A DNA stretch of 64,000 nt from Bactericera cockerelli (lineage: Eukaryota > Arthropoda > Insecta > Hemiptera > Triozidae), in assembly GCA_024516035.1 (NCBI GenBank), contig CM044963.1, forward strand, positions 24,302,935-24,366,934, written 5' to 3'. Under the pieces are notes generated by a model. That model saw only the letters and a list, made by a program, of their open reading frames with translations, made no database searches and was not told the origin of the DNA. The position numbers and the translations under genes are program-made. Each line of letters opens with the position of its first letter. Positions within the stretch are counted from its first letter, which is position 1. This document shows, in pieces, positions 23,166-36,507 of the stretch.

Positions 23166-23372
23166 TCTTATGAGTGCTAGTGCAGGCCACTCCACATTTC
23201 CTACACTCAATATTATTGTGCCATTGTATACCCAAAATAGTGTTCAAGTGTTTTCTCAGGACACAATGGCCTGTTAGTAGTTCAAGTATTTCTCTGAACT
23301 TTGTTCTACCCAGACTAATGAGTTTCTGGATTGTTGTTTTTGGTGGCTCTTTTATCGTTCTTTAGATTCCTT
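23166..23372 (-). pseudogene. R1-type LINE C-terminal fragment
   Basis: The minus-strand translation reads ..LLTGHCVLRKHL..GIQWH and CRKCG. This matches the C-terminal region of R1/Jockey-group reverse transcriptases: the LTGH segment followed by the first half of a CxxC...H...C zinc knuckle. Only about 65 codons remain. Confidence 0.6.
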
Positions 23373-25290
23373 AAGTCCAATGACGTCTGTCCAGTAAAAT
23401 AATGAAGAGAGTGATTGAAAAGTATAATAAAGTGACTAAAAAGATTATAATGTTCTGTTGCTTGTTGGATAGCACATTATCATTGTACTATTTTCTTATC
23501 AGATTAGGAGATTAATTTATCTTCATTATCAAAATTGTATAGCTGGTTTCAATAAGTATTCACAGACGGTAGAGTTATGATTTATTAAAGTCGAGCAATA
23601 ATACCTATATAAAATAACAATTATATTTCCCACTTATTTAATTGTAAAGAGGAAATTTCCTCACCAAAAGTTTTACAAACCATTAACAAAATTTCACTAA
23701 ACTTTTTGTTACAGAATAGGTCTATAATCAATGTGTATCTTATTTCTTATATATTTTTCATGATCTATTAATCGTTATCTTCTTTTATAAATAAATATTT
23801 TTAATTTGAAACCGGATTTTAATTTCTGGCCAAATATTACTTTAGAAATCGTATCGGTGATATTGAAATGTAAATAGTCTCTTTATTTCAAAAAATATTC
23901 TTTAAAATAATGTATCATGATAGTGAAAACTTGTATATCGTGCATTCATAAGTACAGACTACTTGGAAAGTTCTGCAATGGCGATATAGATATAAAATAT
24001 TTAATTAATCTTAACATGTAACTCTAAAAAGAAAAATACATTTTGAAAAGAAACTTTCGAAATGAAATATTTAGAATCAGCATATTTGGGGACAGAATTT
24101 TTTTTTGCAGAACTTTCTATTAAGATTGTATCCATAAAATATAACTAACGGTATTTTTGTTGTGGAATAAATAGTATTTTGTTGTTCCATTTCTTTTGTT
24201 ATTTTTATTAATCAATTGTATTTTATTTAATTATGAGTACCTATCTATATTTATTAATTGTTTACAGTTGTTCTAAGCACAACCCAATTTATGATATTTA
24301 AAGTGAAGAAAACACGAGTATATTTCTTTTTTTATATTCTTCCATTTCATGAAAAAGCTAAACAGGATCAGAGGATCAGTATTTTTAATATTTTTCTGTG
24401 TATCGAAATCAAATTGACTTTTTTTTTTTTAATGATCCAAAATTGAATTATAGTCTAGTTCTGAAACGTTAAATACTTAAGGTTATTTTCAAGAAGAAAA
24501 TCAAATAAGAAACAGAAACATTGTTAAATTAGTGTTTCTGGTCTTGAAATCTATCCCTAAAAAATAAAGTTAATTACGTACATGTACTTGTTTTTCTGTT
24601 TCTCTGTACTTAAAACAGATTACTGAATTTGAGGAGGTCTAATGTTTTCTTAAACACCCTGTAATTTTACCCCTCTCGTAACCGAGACCATTCACATTAA
24701 CTTTCTTTTAAGCCTTTTCTCATATTTTTTTGTCTTACTACGATATTATTAGTAGATATCAATTAATTTGATTTAAGAACAAGACATATTCACCCTCTGA
24801 GATTATATCGTGTCAAAATAGAAGAATATACGAAGGATAGGAATAAGAGCCATCGTAAAACCAATATCCTTTGTCATAAATATTTCAAAGACACCTTCTT
24901 CAAAAAATAAATATAGAATGAAAATATCCAAGATCTTAAAATAATATTTTCGGAAAAATAAACAGATTCACGGGTAAGATTCGACTTTCATATTCCCCAA
25001 GATCAAACACTTCGGCCGTGGTGTGGAGAACGCCTGTACATAGAAAGAGATATTTGGTTACAAACATAAAATTTCTTCTCTCATTTCTTTGATGTTACTC
25101 GTATTTGGTACTTTTAGAAATACAAAATACGGCGCGAACGACCTATGACATAGTTAAAGCGCCAAACGGACAAACAATCTAAAATTGATTTCATCAAAAT
25201 ATCATTTATTTCATCAAAATATCATTTAAAACTTCTCCTACATCAATAACATCATAAAAGCTAACTATCACAATCCCCCACTTGAGAATT
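23373..25290. other. AT-rich intergenic DNA
   Basis: No motif-bearing frame is seen. A solitary CACCCTG next to GTAATTTT occurs at about 24655. Short direct repeats of ATTTCATCAAAATATC (25192-25230) precede the LINE. Confidence 0.5.
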
Positions 25291-25291
25291 T

Positions 25292-28200
25292 TTGTATTCT
25301 CCAGACAAAGTAGACAAATCTACTGCATCTTTCGCTTTAACCAACTACATTAAACTGTCACTTGAACATACTTGTTATAACCTTAAACCTAATATTTTTT
25401 CTACAGCAATACCTAAGACTAAAACACAAACTAATGCAACACAGAACAATTTTGATAGATCTAATGATATAAAAGGTACAATACAAATTTTCTATCAAAA
25501 TGTCAATAGCATAAAAGGACGACCATCCACCTTTTACCTCAACACCCTTAGTGAAAACTATGATATGATAATAATAACAGAAACTTGGTTGACTGATGAC
25601 ATAAAAAATAATGAAATCCTAGATGATAGGTACAATATTTACAGACAAGACAGAAACCTAATTAACTCTAAGGGCAAAGATAAGAAAGGGGGGGGAATTT
25701 TAGTTGCCATAAAAAAATACATAAAGTCAAAACCCTTAAAAAATCTAAATACACACAATGAAACAACCGAAACTATTTGGGTCAGTTGTAAAATATTTGG
25801 CCAAGATATAACAATATGTGCATGCTACTTCCCACCTTACGTCAAACCTAATACACTAAAGGAATTTGTAGAAAACACATGCAACAAACATGAAATATTG
25901 AATGAAGGGAAAATAATATTTTTAGGAGATTTTAACATTAAAGAATTTACCAACACTAAACAAGAAAATTCAAATCGAATAATAGAATTGAACAAACTAT
26001 AGAAACCTTTAACTTAGAACAATTAAATACTATTAAAAACAAAAACTCAGTAATTTTAGATCTATGTTTGACCAATATACATAAATATAAAACATCAAAA
26101 AATAAATTTCCTGAAATAAAAATAGAAAAAACCCAAGGATTAATACCACCAGTAGGTCACCATCCTCCACTAAACATAAACCTAAATTTATTTTCTCATA
26201 ATAATACATTCAAAACTAAAATAGATGATCCCCAAAAAACAATGAACTTTCATAAAGCCGATTTTTTAAAAATAGGCAACGAACTAAACAAAATCAACTG
26301 GTATACATTACTGAACAAATCGGGAAAAGAATCTACTGATGAAATGCTTGAAATATTTTACAAAGAAATTAATCAAATATTAAACAAACATGTCCCTCTA
26401 ACAAAAAAAAGAATAATCCATTCCCAGTTTGGTGGACTTATAATACCAAAAAATTATACAAACAAAAAGAAAGAATCAGAAAAATAAAAAATAAATCAAA
26501 TAAACAAATACATAGATACCAACAACTCAGAAAACAATGCAAAAAAGATATAAGAAATAATTACGAAACATACATTGAGGAAATGAGTCAAGACATTAAA
26601 AAGGATAACAAGAAATTTTGGAAATATTACAAAACCCAAAAGAAACAAATAAAAAATCAAACAATTACACTGAATGGACAGCAAATTGCAGATCCTCAAA
26701 CAATAGCTAATGAATTTGCAAAATACTTCCTTAGTGTGCACAACGCAGCAACGACCAATACAGTAAATACAGAAAATGTTGACAACAATATCTTTTACAC
26801 ACACATAAACCAAATAACAGAAAACGACATTTTAAAAGCCATTAAAAATCTCCCAGACAATAAAGCACCCGGTACGGACGCACTACCTCCCTCCCTCTTT
26901 AAAAAATGTGCTAATCAAATAAAAATACCTCTTATCATAATATTCAATGCATCAATCAATCAATCATTCTTTCCAACAAAATTAAAAGAAGCAATAATAA
27001 AACCCATTCCAAAAAAATCAACAAGTTTTGAAATAACAGAGCATCGTCCCATATCAACCCTCAATAGTATTGCTAAAATTTACGAAATTATCATATACGA
27101 ACACATCTCAAAGCAAGTATTCAACGTCATCTCAGAACACCAACATGGCTTTGTAGAAAAAAAATCAACCATAAGCAACTTACTTGAATTCTGTCACTAT
27201 ACTGCTAAAGGTATGATGGAATATCAAGTTGACACAATCTATACCGATATAATGAAATGTTTTGATTCAATAAGTCACTATGCCATCACACAGAAATTAT
27301 CTGAGTCAGGATTTTCCCCTCCCCTAATAAAGCTGATAGAACACTACTTAACAAACAGAAAAAATTTCGTCCTCTATGAAAATTGTAGATCTCCCCCTTT
27401 TACACCACCATCCGGTATAGTTCAGGGCAGCAAATTGAGCAGTCTGTTATTCATCCTAACATTCGACAGCATTAGACACCACATAAGATATTCAGAATAT
27501 AAGATGTATGCTGATGATCTGAAAATCTTCAAAATTATAAAATCAGAAAATGACTGTGCATTATTACAAAATGATATTACATGCATTGAAAATTGGTTAA
27601 AAACAATAGGGCTTCGATTCCATCCAGACAAATGCTGTAAAATAACATACACCAATAAAAACAAAAAAATAGAACATAAATACATAATAAGTAACATAGA
27701 AACAAAAGAAGTAACTAACATAGAAGACCTGGGAATAACTCTAACCTCTAACCTTACATGGGGACTTCAAATAGAAAAAATAAAAACAAAAGCTCGTAAG
27801 AAACTAGGTATGATCATAAGGTTCTGTAAGCATATAAAAGACATAGATACAATTACACTTCTCTATAAAAGCTTAGTACTCTCCACCATAGAATACGGAT
27901 CAATATTATGGACTCCAAGAACCCAAACAGACACAAAAACAATAGAAAGAATACAAGCATGCTTTGTAAGATATCTCTTTCAAAAAGCTAATGGTTTCTA
28001 TCCCAAATATCCCCAATACATTGAATACAAAACATTAATAGAAAACTTACCAATGCACTCCATCGAAGAAAGATTTTTCAACAATTCAATAAACTACCTA
28101 AAAAATATTATAAATTACAACGTAAACAGCCCATATATCCTAAGTGAATTACAATTTAAAATACCCCACCAAAGATTAAGAACAAACCCCACACAAATAG

Positions 28201-28340
28201 TAACAACTAACTTACCTCAATTATTCTATATTGCAAATATGCCCAGTCATAAAATCGGTAAATTATTAAAATCCCCATTAACATACGCAATGCAAAAATA
28301 CAACACATCTAATGAGCCAATAGACATATTCATTAAATAA
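25292..28340 (+). pseudogene. Non-LTR retrotransposon (endonuclease + RT)
   Basis: An apurinic-type endonuclease domain spans 25292-26002: QIFYQNVNSIKGR, TETWL, GDFNI. A second frame (26068-26487) continues it with GHHPPL. Reverse transcriptase spans 26583-28340: PGTDALPPSLFKKC, HRPISTLN, GIVQGSKLSSLLF and the catalytic YADD at about 27510. Two frameshifts break the single ORF, near 25985 and near 26424, where the expected PWWT junction is out of frame. ORF1 and the 5' end are missing. Codon use is extremely A-rich. A Jockey-superfamily assignment is an inference from motif spacing. It is followed by a (TG)n/TATG tail and poly(A). Confidence 0.88.
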
Positions 28341-28350
28341 TTATATTTGT

Positions 28351-28416
<66 letters not shown>

Positions 28417-28515
28417 GTGTGTGTGTGTATGTGTGTGTGTGTGTATGTGTGTGTGTATAAGTACCAGTCATTGCTCCTGTGCTTGCATCTTGTAACACAG
28501 AAGTGTAGGTGCTTT

Positions 28516-28552
<37 letters not shown>
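28341..28552 (+). repeat. (TG)n microsatellite and A33 tail of the LINE
   Basis: TGTGTATG-type repeats at 28348-28460 and an A run of about 33 at 28518-28551 directly follow the reverse transcriptase stop. This is consistent with the 3' terminus of the retrotransposed copy. Confidence 0.8.
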
Positions 28553-28555
<3 letters not shown>

Positions 28556-29134
28556 ATCCTAGTGTCCAAATATTTTTTTTTTTGCTTCATAGAAAAACTT
28601 TTTTGATCACTGCACGGTCAGAATAAAAGATGCCTATGCAAAATTAACAATTCAATATTTGTATCTATGTTCCAAATTTCCTGGTTTAGTCTTATTTGAA
28701 ATAGGAAAGTGTACCTTGATTACTATCAATATTAATATAAAAAAACTTATTTGAGGATGATCCTATTTATGTGTACCACAGGAATTTGTATTTATTAGTA
28801 TAGATTATTTCATAAAACAGTTTTTAGTGACGTAATCTATTATTCTGACTGTGCAATACCAATTTATTCAAAAATCGAAGACCATTATTTGCTTACCTAT
28901 TCAATATTATATTTCTAATACAAAACATTATACTTTGTTCTTTTCATTATTCTACTCACTTTTTTAATATTAATAGGTATCGTACTTATTTGTATATTTT
29001 CAAACTATTATGTTCTAGGAAACCAGAACTACAGCATCATAAGATACAATACATAATTGAACACATACCTACCTAATAAATATTATTAAAAATGTTGTTT
29101 TTATTATTGATTTTATTATTCCTTAATTTTATTT

Positions 29135-29165
<31 letters not shown>

Positions 29166-29223
29166 TTTTTCAAATTACATTAGGTTTTTTTTTAATTCAG
29201 CACCCTTTCTTTTATTATATTAC

Positions 29224-29490
29224 TAGCCGTTTGCCCGTGCTTTGCAACGGGACTAAATTTTAAATTTACTAAGGCATGGCCGTACTGCTGGACAGCAATG
29301 CCTTTTTGAACTTTTTATAATTTTTCTGGACAAAGCGATAATGGTTTTGGGGGGTCAATTCTGAGACATTTTTCGCTATCTCTTACCGTTTTGGCTAAAC
29401 AACTCCGGACAAACAAACAAACAAACATAGGTAGGTACTTAGGTAGGTAGGTAGGTAGTCCTTTTTTCTGTTTTATATATAGAGATTAAT
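29224..29490 (+). repeat. Dispersed repeat with GCCGTTTGCCCGTGCTTTGC head
   Basis: Begins TAGCCGTTTGCCCGTGC and ends with CAAACAAACAAACA, a TAGG-type run and TATATATAGAGATTAATA. This layout is common in insect retroelement 3' ends and SINE tails; the exact family is not identified. Confidence 0.5.
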
Positions 29491-30895
29491 ACTATCTACC
29501 TACAAATTAAAAGAACTTTCGGGGGAAAAATGAGCAAAAGAGAAAAATTAATTTTTTTAGAGCTGTTGAAGCGTGTTCTGAAAAAAAAGGCGCATTTTCT
29601 ATTTATAGAATAAATTTATCTATAGTTAACCATAATTATTTTTATGTATTGCGGTCACACATGTATTCCGGTGCAAATGAAGAAATACCTAATTCAATTA
29701 TCATCGAATCAGAATATAAAATAATTATTAAAATATACTATATGAAAAAATATGAATGCTTATTATATTCATTATACACCCTAAGGTAAAATGAAAGTAA
29801 TAAAATGAGATAGGTAGCTACAATTGAGTTTATTGCTTGATCTATAAAAGCAATTTATTACCAGTCATTATAATTTCATACAATTAGAAAATAAAATATG
29901 GTCTTTAAGAAACGTTGTGAGGCATTAAGGTCTTCTAAAATAATGGCATACATTAAGTATGGCACATCTACAGGAGGAAAACATACGTATAAAATTAAAT
30001 TTCATCAAAATCGGGTGTACCGTTCACGAGATTTAATCGTTTAACTAAAAAGTTAGTGGTCAGGCGCATGGTCTCTTTCACTCAGAACCGCTAGTGCGAA
30101 GTTGATCAATTTGAAATGGGACCTTCTACAGAAAGTCTCCTATATGTGTACAAAATTTCATTGCAATCCGTTTAGTAGTTTCCAAGATCTGCGCGTTACA
30201 AGGAATAATTTTAACAGACAGACACAAAACCATAGTTGCTTTTGAGGTTTTAAAATATGAAAAAATTTAAATCGAAGCAAAATATGATTTTTTTTAAAAC
30301 AAAAAACGAACACAATACTTCCGATTTCTGATATTAGAAATTTCTCGGAAGAAATATCATATTGCTCAAATAATGTGATAGGTTTTATATTCGAAATTTG
30401 GCCTCCTAATCGCCATGTTAGCATTTTTGTCGCTCGATGAGCGATTTCGGCAGTTGAGCGTAACATGGGTATCAAGATTCATAATTATTAAGTTACAATA
30501 ACTTCATCTCTGAAATTATATTTTTCCTTTTTTATCAAAACGATTTTTTTACTACAATAGAAGTTTAATAGGTATTTTAATTAAATTCCAAATGGTATTT
30601 CTGAAATATTATAAATTTTGCCGTTAAATAATTTTGAGAACATTAACCAACCAGCAATATAGATCAGTTTCTCTGTCAAGGGAAGCGGAACAGCTGCCGT
30701 CATGAGTAAGTACCTGCTAGTCTCTTTGAATAATAGTATCGCATGATAAATATTTATTTCTAAACTAGATACAAGGTAGATATTTATTAGGTAGTCAAGG
30801 TACCAAAAAATGGTTACATTTTTTTTTTCTTTTTTTTTCTAATTAGGCGCTTTAACTCTGTGTTGCAACAGGTCGTTCGCGCCGACTACCCCTTT
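29491..30895. other. Repeat-rich AT DNA, no gene
   Basis: Contains sentence-like repeat debris (TTCATTGCAATCCGTTTAG, then a GACAGACA run at 30214). The ACTTCCGATTTCT palindrome is at 30318-30353. A segment at 30650-30720 resembles the window's right end (CAGTCATGAGTAAGTA). No host coding is seen. Confidence 0.4.
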
Positions 30896-31437
30896 TTAAA
30901 TCATGTCATAAATACCTATTTTAATAAGATAAAGCAATAGATAGTCAACGCACTCCACAGAGTCAGAGAGCGCAGGAGGAATAGGGAACGAATCACGGAT
31001 TTGTGAATGTAAAGGACAGATCAGAATGTGTCGGACAGTGAGATACTCTCCGCAATCACATAAAGGCTGAGGTGTTCTCTTGAATAAAAAACTATGAGTT
31101 AGCCTTGTATGGCCGATTCTCATGCGTGTTAAAATAACTTCTTCAGTGCGGGTATTTCTGCTACTGGAACTCCATTCATTGACAGTGGGTTTGATTAGTT
31201 TCAATTTACTAGTATTTGAAATCATGTCCCAAGAAGATTGCCATTTGGCTTTTACGATTTTACTTATAACGGGTTTAAAGTCAAGATCAGAACATAACCT
31301 TATAGGTGGTAAACTGGTATTGGGGTGCTTAGCAGCATGATCAACAGTGTCGTTACCAACGATTCCCGAGTGAGATGGGCACCATAAGAAGGTAATTGAC
31401 TTACCACAACTAACCAGGTCAGTCCAAGTTTTATATA
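30896..31437 (-). pseudogene. I-type LINE, RNase H C-terminal half
   Basis: Reads KSITFLWCPSHSGIVGND (the RNase H C-terminal His motif) followed by RIGHTRLTHSFLF and a zinc knuckle CDCGEYLTVRHILICP, ending ..KIGIYDMI-stop. It is the continuation of the frame at 34115 and is separated from it by a 2.67-kb foldback inserted in a TA. Removing the foldback and one TA joins the halves in frame. Confidence 0.85.
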
Positions 31438-32380
31438 CAGGGTGTAACAGACAAAATGTAAAATCTCTTAAGGGGTGGTAGTATAGATCATTTCCAACCA
31501 TTAATGTTCTATAACACTTTTGATTTAACTCAGTGGTTCTCGAGATATTATTTTTTTGAATTATTTTTACAAGTCCCCTGCCGCTCGACAAAGAATGGCA
31601 TCTAACTCCGTAAATACAGTAGATGAAACAATAGATTTAACTTTTTCCATAAGATAACAATATTTCACTATTATTTAGACTAGATTTATTCTTAAAAAGT
31701 GCACACGTACTGAAAAAAATCGGCAGCAGCGGAAAATTTATCGCGAACATGAAATCCACCTGAAACTTCAGCCGCCATTTTCTCAAAATACTGCCCTCAT
31801 AAAGTATTGGTTTCATTTATGTAAAAACTTGCTTGAAGTCTTATCTTTCAGAAAATATGACACACTTGATATAAAACTTTAATTTTTTATTGAAACCAAG
31901 AGAAATAAAAAAAAGGCAGTCAGTACTACTAACTGTACCTACTAGGCTACCATCCTACTTTTACCTAGGGAACTAATTTTTTTCTTCAATTTGACAAATT
32001 ATGGTTACCATTTATTTTCCAACGGCCCAAAAGTTTGCCTCAGTAGACTCTTAACTTGGAGGTAACTGGTTCGAGTCTCAAGTGTGGCAAATTAGTATGT
32101 ACTTATCCAATATCCATGTATGATACTTTTAGCTGTGGTGCTTCAGAAATCAATATTAATCGTAATTGTTCATTTGTTCATAAGAGGGAAAGGGTCTCAA
32201 TGATAAAATGGTTTGAATGAAATGAAACATAACTATGTACCTACATAGTTAACACCCACAGGTAAAGGTGGTACGGTAAATACTGAACATTCATAGGTTG
32301 GTACATAGTACATAGAACATTCATAGGTTGGTACAAATTATTATGTTAGTAGGTACCGAATTTAATAAAACACATGGAAT

Positions 32381-33390
32381 ACTAAAATATTAAGGTCAAT
32401 TAGTAGTCACCGTGGCAGAGTGAGTTAGCGTGCTAGGCGTTGCACGCATGGTGACCTGGGTTCGATCCCCAGCGGGACAGGAATTTTTCTGCTCTGTACT
32501 TGGATGTTCGGGGTCCACTCATACCTCGTGAGGAAAAATGAGTAGTTACTTGTATGAGTAACGACTAGTGGCGGCATTACCAGAGTAAAAAGAAATTAAT
32601 GTAATAGAATAATTAGAAGGGCAGCATCGAACTCCACCGAAAACTCCACCGAAAGAGGGACGGGGTCAAAGTGTCTAATACGAACTCTCCTACTTTTTAT
32701 TATACCTACTCCACCGATTTTGAATCAGGTAAAAAGAAGAAAACATGGATTTTATGATTCGGAGACACACAGTATATTTATTTTATTTGGGGAGACTCCT
32801 TGTCAGACAAACGGTTGTCAGACTAAATGTTGTGTTTCGTTAGCCGGCTAGGATAGCTTGGGTGAGGGGCTTAGGTTAGGTTGAAATTAGCGCAGGGTTA
32901 GACCGGGTCGCTGCGCGACCCGGCCAAACCGCCTGCACTAATTTCAACCTAACCTAAGCCCCTCAACCAACCATCCTACACGACAAACTGAAGTCAGTGA
33001 TCTATCGTGCAATCTCACCTGTTAACTTTACCTAACCCTACCTAACTACAAAATTCCTCTAACAAAAAATTCACTTACGCATCAATTTCCAATAGACAAT
33101 AATTTCATTTTCATTTATGAATAAAACCTTATACGGGGTGTAGAAAAATACAAATCGGTGGAGTTCGTATTGGAACCTTTTTTGAAATCGGTGGAGTGCG
33201 ACATGCGAAAATGTTCATTTAGGTGGAGTTCGACTATGCAAAGGTCAATTAGGTGGAGTTCGTAATCGCCCAATTTGAAAAGTAAAGGAGGCTCTTAGTA
33301 ATGCTGCGCTACCCACAAAAAATGTGAAGAGGCCTTGTGCTTCACCACAAATAAAACCATACATACATACTAAAATATTAAGGTCAATTA
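32381..33390 (+). mobile_element. Full SINE (family B) with 22-bp target duplication
   Basis: A perfect 22-bp direct repeat (ACTAAAATAT...GGTCAATTA) flanks it at 32381-32402 and 33369-33390. The head has box A GTGGCAGAGTGAGTTAGCG and box B GGGTTCGATCCCC. The body has ACTCATTTTTC-type and GGCGGCATTACCAGAG segments, and the tail ends in CATACATACATAC. The body is split by a foldback (about 32618-33272). Minus-strand copies are at 51115-51395 and 57650-57825. Confidence 0.9.
32618..33272. mobile_element. About 650-bp foldback nested in the SINE
   Basis: Ends are imperfect inverted repeats around CGAACTCCACC / GGTGGAGTTCG, repeated two or three times at each side. The centre has a strong hairpin whose arms carry GGGCTTAGGTTAGGTTGAAA and its mirror (about 32868-32968). 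SINE copies at 51170 and 57720 lack this segment. The target duplication is short and not resolved. Confidence 0.7.
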
Positions 33391-34114
33391 ATCACGATCG
33401 TGGTGTCACAATAGCTCAAACTCGTCTTACTAAATATTTGCCATACTTGAGACTCGAACCAGTGACCTCCAAGTTAAGAGTCCGCAGCCTTATCAATGAA
33501 TCGACTGAGGCTAACGTTTTGGGTCGTAGGAAAGTAAATGACAACCATAATTTGTCAAATTGAAGAAAAAAATTAGTTCGCTAGGTAAAAGTAGGATGGT
33601 AGCCTAGTAGGTACAGTTAGTAGTACTGACTGACTTTTTTTTTATTTCTCTTGGTTTCAATAAAAAATTAAAGTTTTATATCAAGTGTGTCATATTTTCT
33701 GAAAGATAAGACTTCAAGCAAGTTTTTACATAAATGAAACCAATACTTTATGAGGGCAGTATTTTGAGAAAATGGCGGCTGAAGTTTCAGGTGGATTTCA
33801 TGTTCGCGGTAAATTTTCCGCTGCTGCCGATTTTTTTCAGTACGTGTGCACTTTTTAAGAATAAATCTAGTCTAAATAATAGTGAAATATTGTTATCTTA
33901 TGGAAAAAGTTAAATTTATTGCTCCATCTACTGTATTTACGGAGTTAGATGCCATTCTTTGTCGAGCGGCAGGGGACTTGTAAAAATAATTCAAAAAAAT
34001 AATATCTCGAGAACCACTGAGTTAAATCAAAAGTGTTATAGAACATTAATGGTTGGAAATGATCTATACTACCACCCCTTAAGAGATTTTACATTTGGTC
34101 TGTTACACCCTGTA

Positions 34115-34985
34115 TATTAGATATTATGGGATTGTCAAAATCAACATTGCTAATAGCATTGAGAGAACTTCTGGAGTCAGACACTATTAAAAATTTGTGT
34201 GAGGGTAAAAATTTCAAATTTTTCAAACATAATAATATGGCAATAAGTTCGGTACTATAAACAGAGTTGACACTATTTAGCACAAATGAAGAGACGTACT
34301 TATTAATGATGTTCGCACAACTAGTGGAATCAACAGATTTTGATCCATCAGTATAGCATATGATAGAATCAGCATACTTGGAATTAATAGTTTGAGAAAA
34401 GTGTTGTTGAAAAACAACATCGGGAACGTTGACTTTTTTTCCCAAGTTCATGCAATTATCAACTTGAGGAAGATTAACTGACCACGGAGGAAGATGTTTA
34501 ACATATGGTACAAAATCACTTGAATTTATGAAATTCATGAAAGCAGTGATTTCTTTAAATCTAATACATAGAGGTTTGGGCTTGTTCCCAGGATACTTTT
34601 CAATATCTATATTGGATTGAAAAAGGACTTTTTGTACAGGATTGGAAGGGCAACAGCCAACCTTCGATACATAATTCATTGTAAGCTTAAGTCTTCTCAA
34701 ATTTAGGGGAAGGACGCCTGATTCAACATGAATGCTTGGTATGGGGCTCGACCTTAAGGCACCAGTAGCTATTCTGATTCCTGAATTTTGAATAGTATTC
34801 AACTTGTTTAAAACATGGTCTTTGGCAGCACCATATACAATACACCCATAGTCAAAAATTGGAAGGACATAAGATTTATAGAATTTAAGAAGAATAGAAC
34901 GACGAACACCATATTTTTTGTTCGAGACTAATTTAAGAGTGTTCAGAGCTTTGATTGCTTTGTCTTTTGTATAGTTTCTGTTTTC
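34115..34985 (-). pseudogene. I-type LINE, connection and RNase H N-terminal half
   Basis: Reads the RT thumb/connection (KALNTLKLVSNKKYGVRRS, FDYGCIVYGAA, NTIQNSGIRIATGA), then the RNase H core YTDGSKS, STELIAI and SDSRSSLNAI, and stops at the foldback after PIISN. Frame continuity with 30896-31437 is restored by excising the foldback. It is out of frame with the reverse transcriptase part because of an insertion or frameshift near 34985-35055. Confidence 0.85.
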
Positions 34986-36507
34986 TAGTTTTATACCATG
35001 TACTATTACTTGTAACTTTCGTTATGTAAATATATATAATAATAATATAGTTTACATGAGTAGACCAGGACATTTTCCTATCCCAAAAGAGACCGAGAAA
35101 TTTGGTTTTGTCCACAAATTTCAAAGGAATACCATCATAAAAAATAGGAGGAATACATAGGTTTCTGGACCTTGAAAAATTAATACATACAGACTTAGAA
35201 GGGTCCGACGAAATCGTAAGTCCGTTAGCCTGAGACCATTTCAAAACATCGTTCAACGTAGTTTGAAATCTACGTATAAGGGTGTTAATATCTTTACCTC
35301 GGATGGTGAGGAGAAGATCGTCTATAAACAAAAGACGCCGAACAGGTAACTTTATTACATCCAGTAAATCGTTCATGAAGACAATAAACAGTAAAGGGCT
35401 TAGAGACGAACCCTGAACTATACCATTTTCAAGAGAAAAAGTGTTGGAAAGAACACCATTAACCTTTACTCTTATTTTCCGATCTTTTAAAAAGTTATAA
35501 ATAAACCGTAACATGAATGCATCAATTCCAAAGCTTTGCAACTTTGTCAGTATTTTGAAACGCCACGTCATATCAAAGGCTTTTTGGACATCAAGAAATG
35601 CAGCCAAAGTATTTTCTTTATTGGCAAAGCCGTGGGCAATTTCATTTTCAAGATAAACTAAGTTATCAACGGTGGACCGTTTTAAACGACCACCGCTTTG
35701 ATAAGGGTTTAGCAAAGACTTATTTTCAAGGGTCCAAAACAATCTTTTGTTCACCATTTTTTCAAACACTTTACTGGTGCAATTCAAGAGCGAAATTGGA
35801 CGGTAATTGCCTGACAATAGGCGGTCTTTTCCAGGTTTAAGAAGTGGCACAATAATCGCCTCATTCCATGATGAGGGAAATACACCCGAAGACCAAATCG
35901 AGTTATAAAAATCAAGGAGTTTCATCAGAGCAACGAAAGGAAAATTCTTAAGAAGAATGAAAGAAATGCCGTCAGGGCCGGCAGCCTTGGAAGTACAAGA
36001 CTTCAGAACAAAAGTTAGCTCATGATAAGAAAAAGGACAATTGTATTCATTAAGTTTTGAAAAATCAAAAGTAATAGGACTACTTTCACAAGAAGATTTG
36101 TGAGAAAGAAAATCAGGAGAGTAATTCATATTTGAAGAAACACTAGAAAAGTGTGAACCCAGAATATTAGCTATTGAAGGCGAATCAAATGAGAGGTCTG
36201 AAGAATTCAACGGATCTTGTAAAGCAGAGATATGTCTTGGAGTATATTTACCCCTCAACTTACCCATTCTATGAAACATTTCAGCAGGCCTGACAGAGTG
36301 ATCGATAGATCCTACAAAATCAGACCAACCTTTTTGTTTCTTCGATTTGATAAGTCTTCTGGAAATGGCGCGTGCACGCATAAAGGCTATTTTGTTATCT
36401 AGGGTGGGATGACGTCTAAGAGTTCTAAGACATTTCCGCCTCTTTTGAATGGCGACTTTAATTTCGTCGTCCCACCAAGGAACCGGCAGGCGATTTGGTG
36501 GAATCAT
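34986..36507 (-). pseudogene. I-type LINE reverse transcriptase
   Basis: Begins ..LPVPWWDDEI, the junction after the endonuclease. RT motifs follow in order: AAGPDGISFILLKN, NYRPISLLNCTSKVFEKMV, YQSGGRLKRSTVDNL, AFLDVQKAFDMTW, NGIVQGSSLSPLLF, and the catalytic box as LLFIDDLLL. The usual F/YADD is FIDD, an Ala to Ile change next to the catalytic Asp pair. The presence of RNase H downstream and the 'TTWR/MTWR' signature point to the I clade (inference). The endonuclease and ORF1 are missing. The frame is lost near 34985-35055 in an AT-rich insertion. Confidence 0.85.

Larger units (their letters stand above)
31438..34112. mobile_element. 2.67-kb foldback element, CAGGGTG ends
   Basis: Arms of about 660-675 bp (31438-32097 and 33438-34112) are near-perfect inverted repeats. 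The ends are CAGGGTG/CACCCTG with TA on each side (31436-31437, 34113-34114). The interior is unrelated to the 1.66-kb foldback. Each arm includes a tRNA-like piece (ACTGGTTCGAGTC). The centre holds a SINE with its own target duplication. No transposase is visible. Confidence 0.9.

Noticed and set aside
25292..28340. Viral or LTR-retrotransposon polymerase
   Set aside because: An AP-type endonuclease precedes the RT, there are no LTRs, protease or integrase, and the copy ends in a simple-repeat/poly(A) tail: a non-LTR element.
28247..28498. Thr/His-rich frame over the TG microsatellite
   Set aside because: Simple-repeat translation of the LINE tail.
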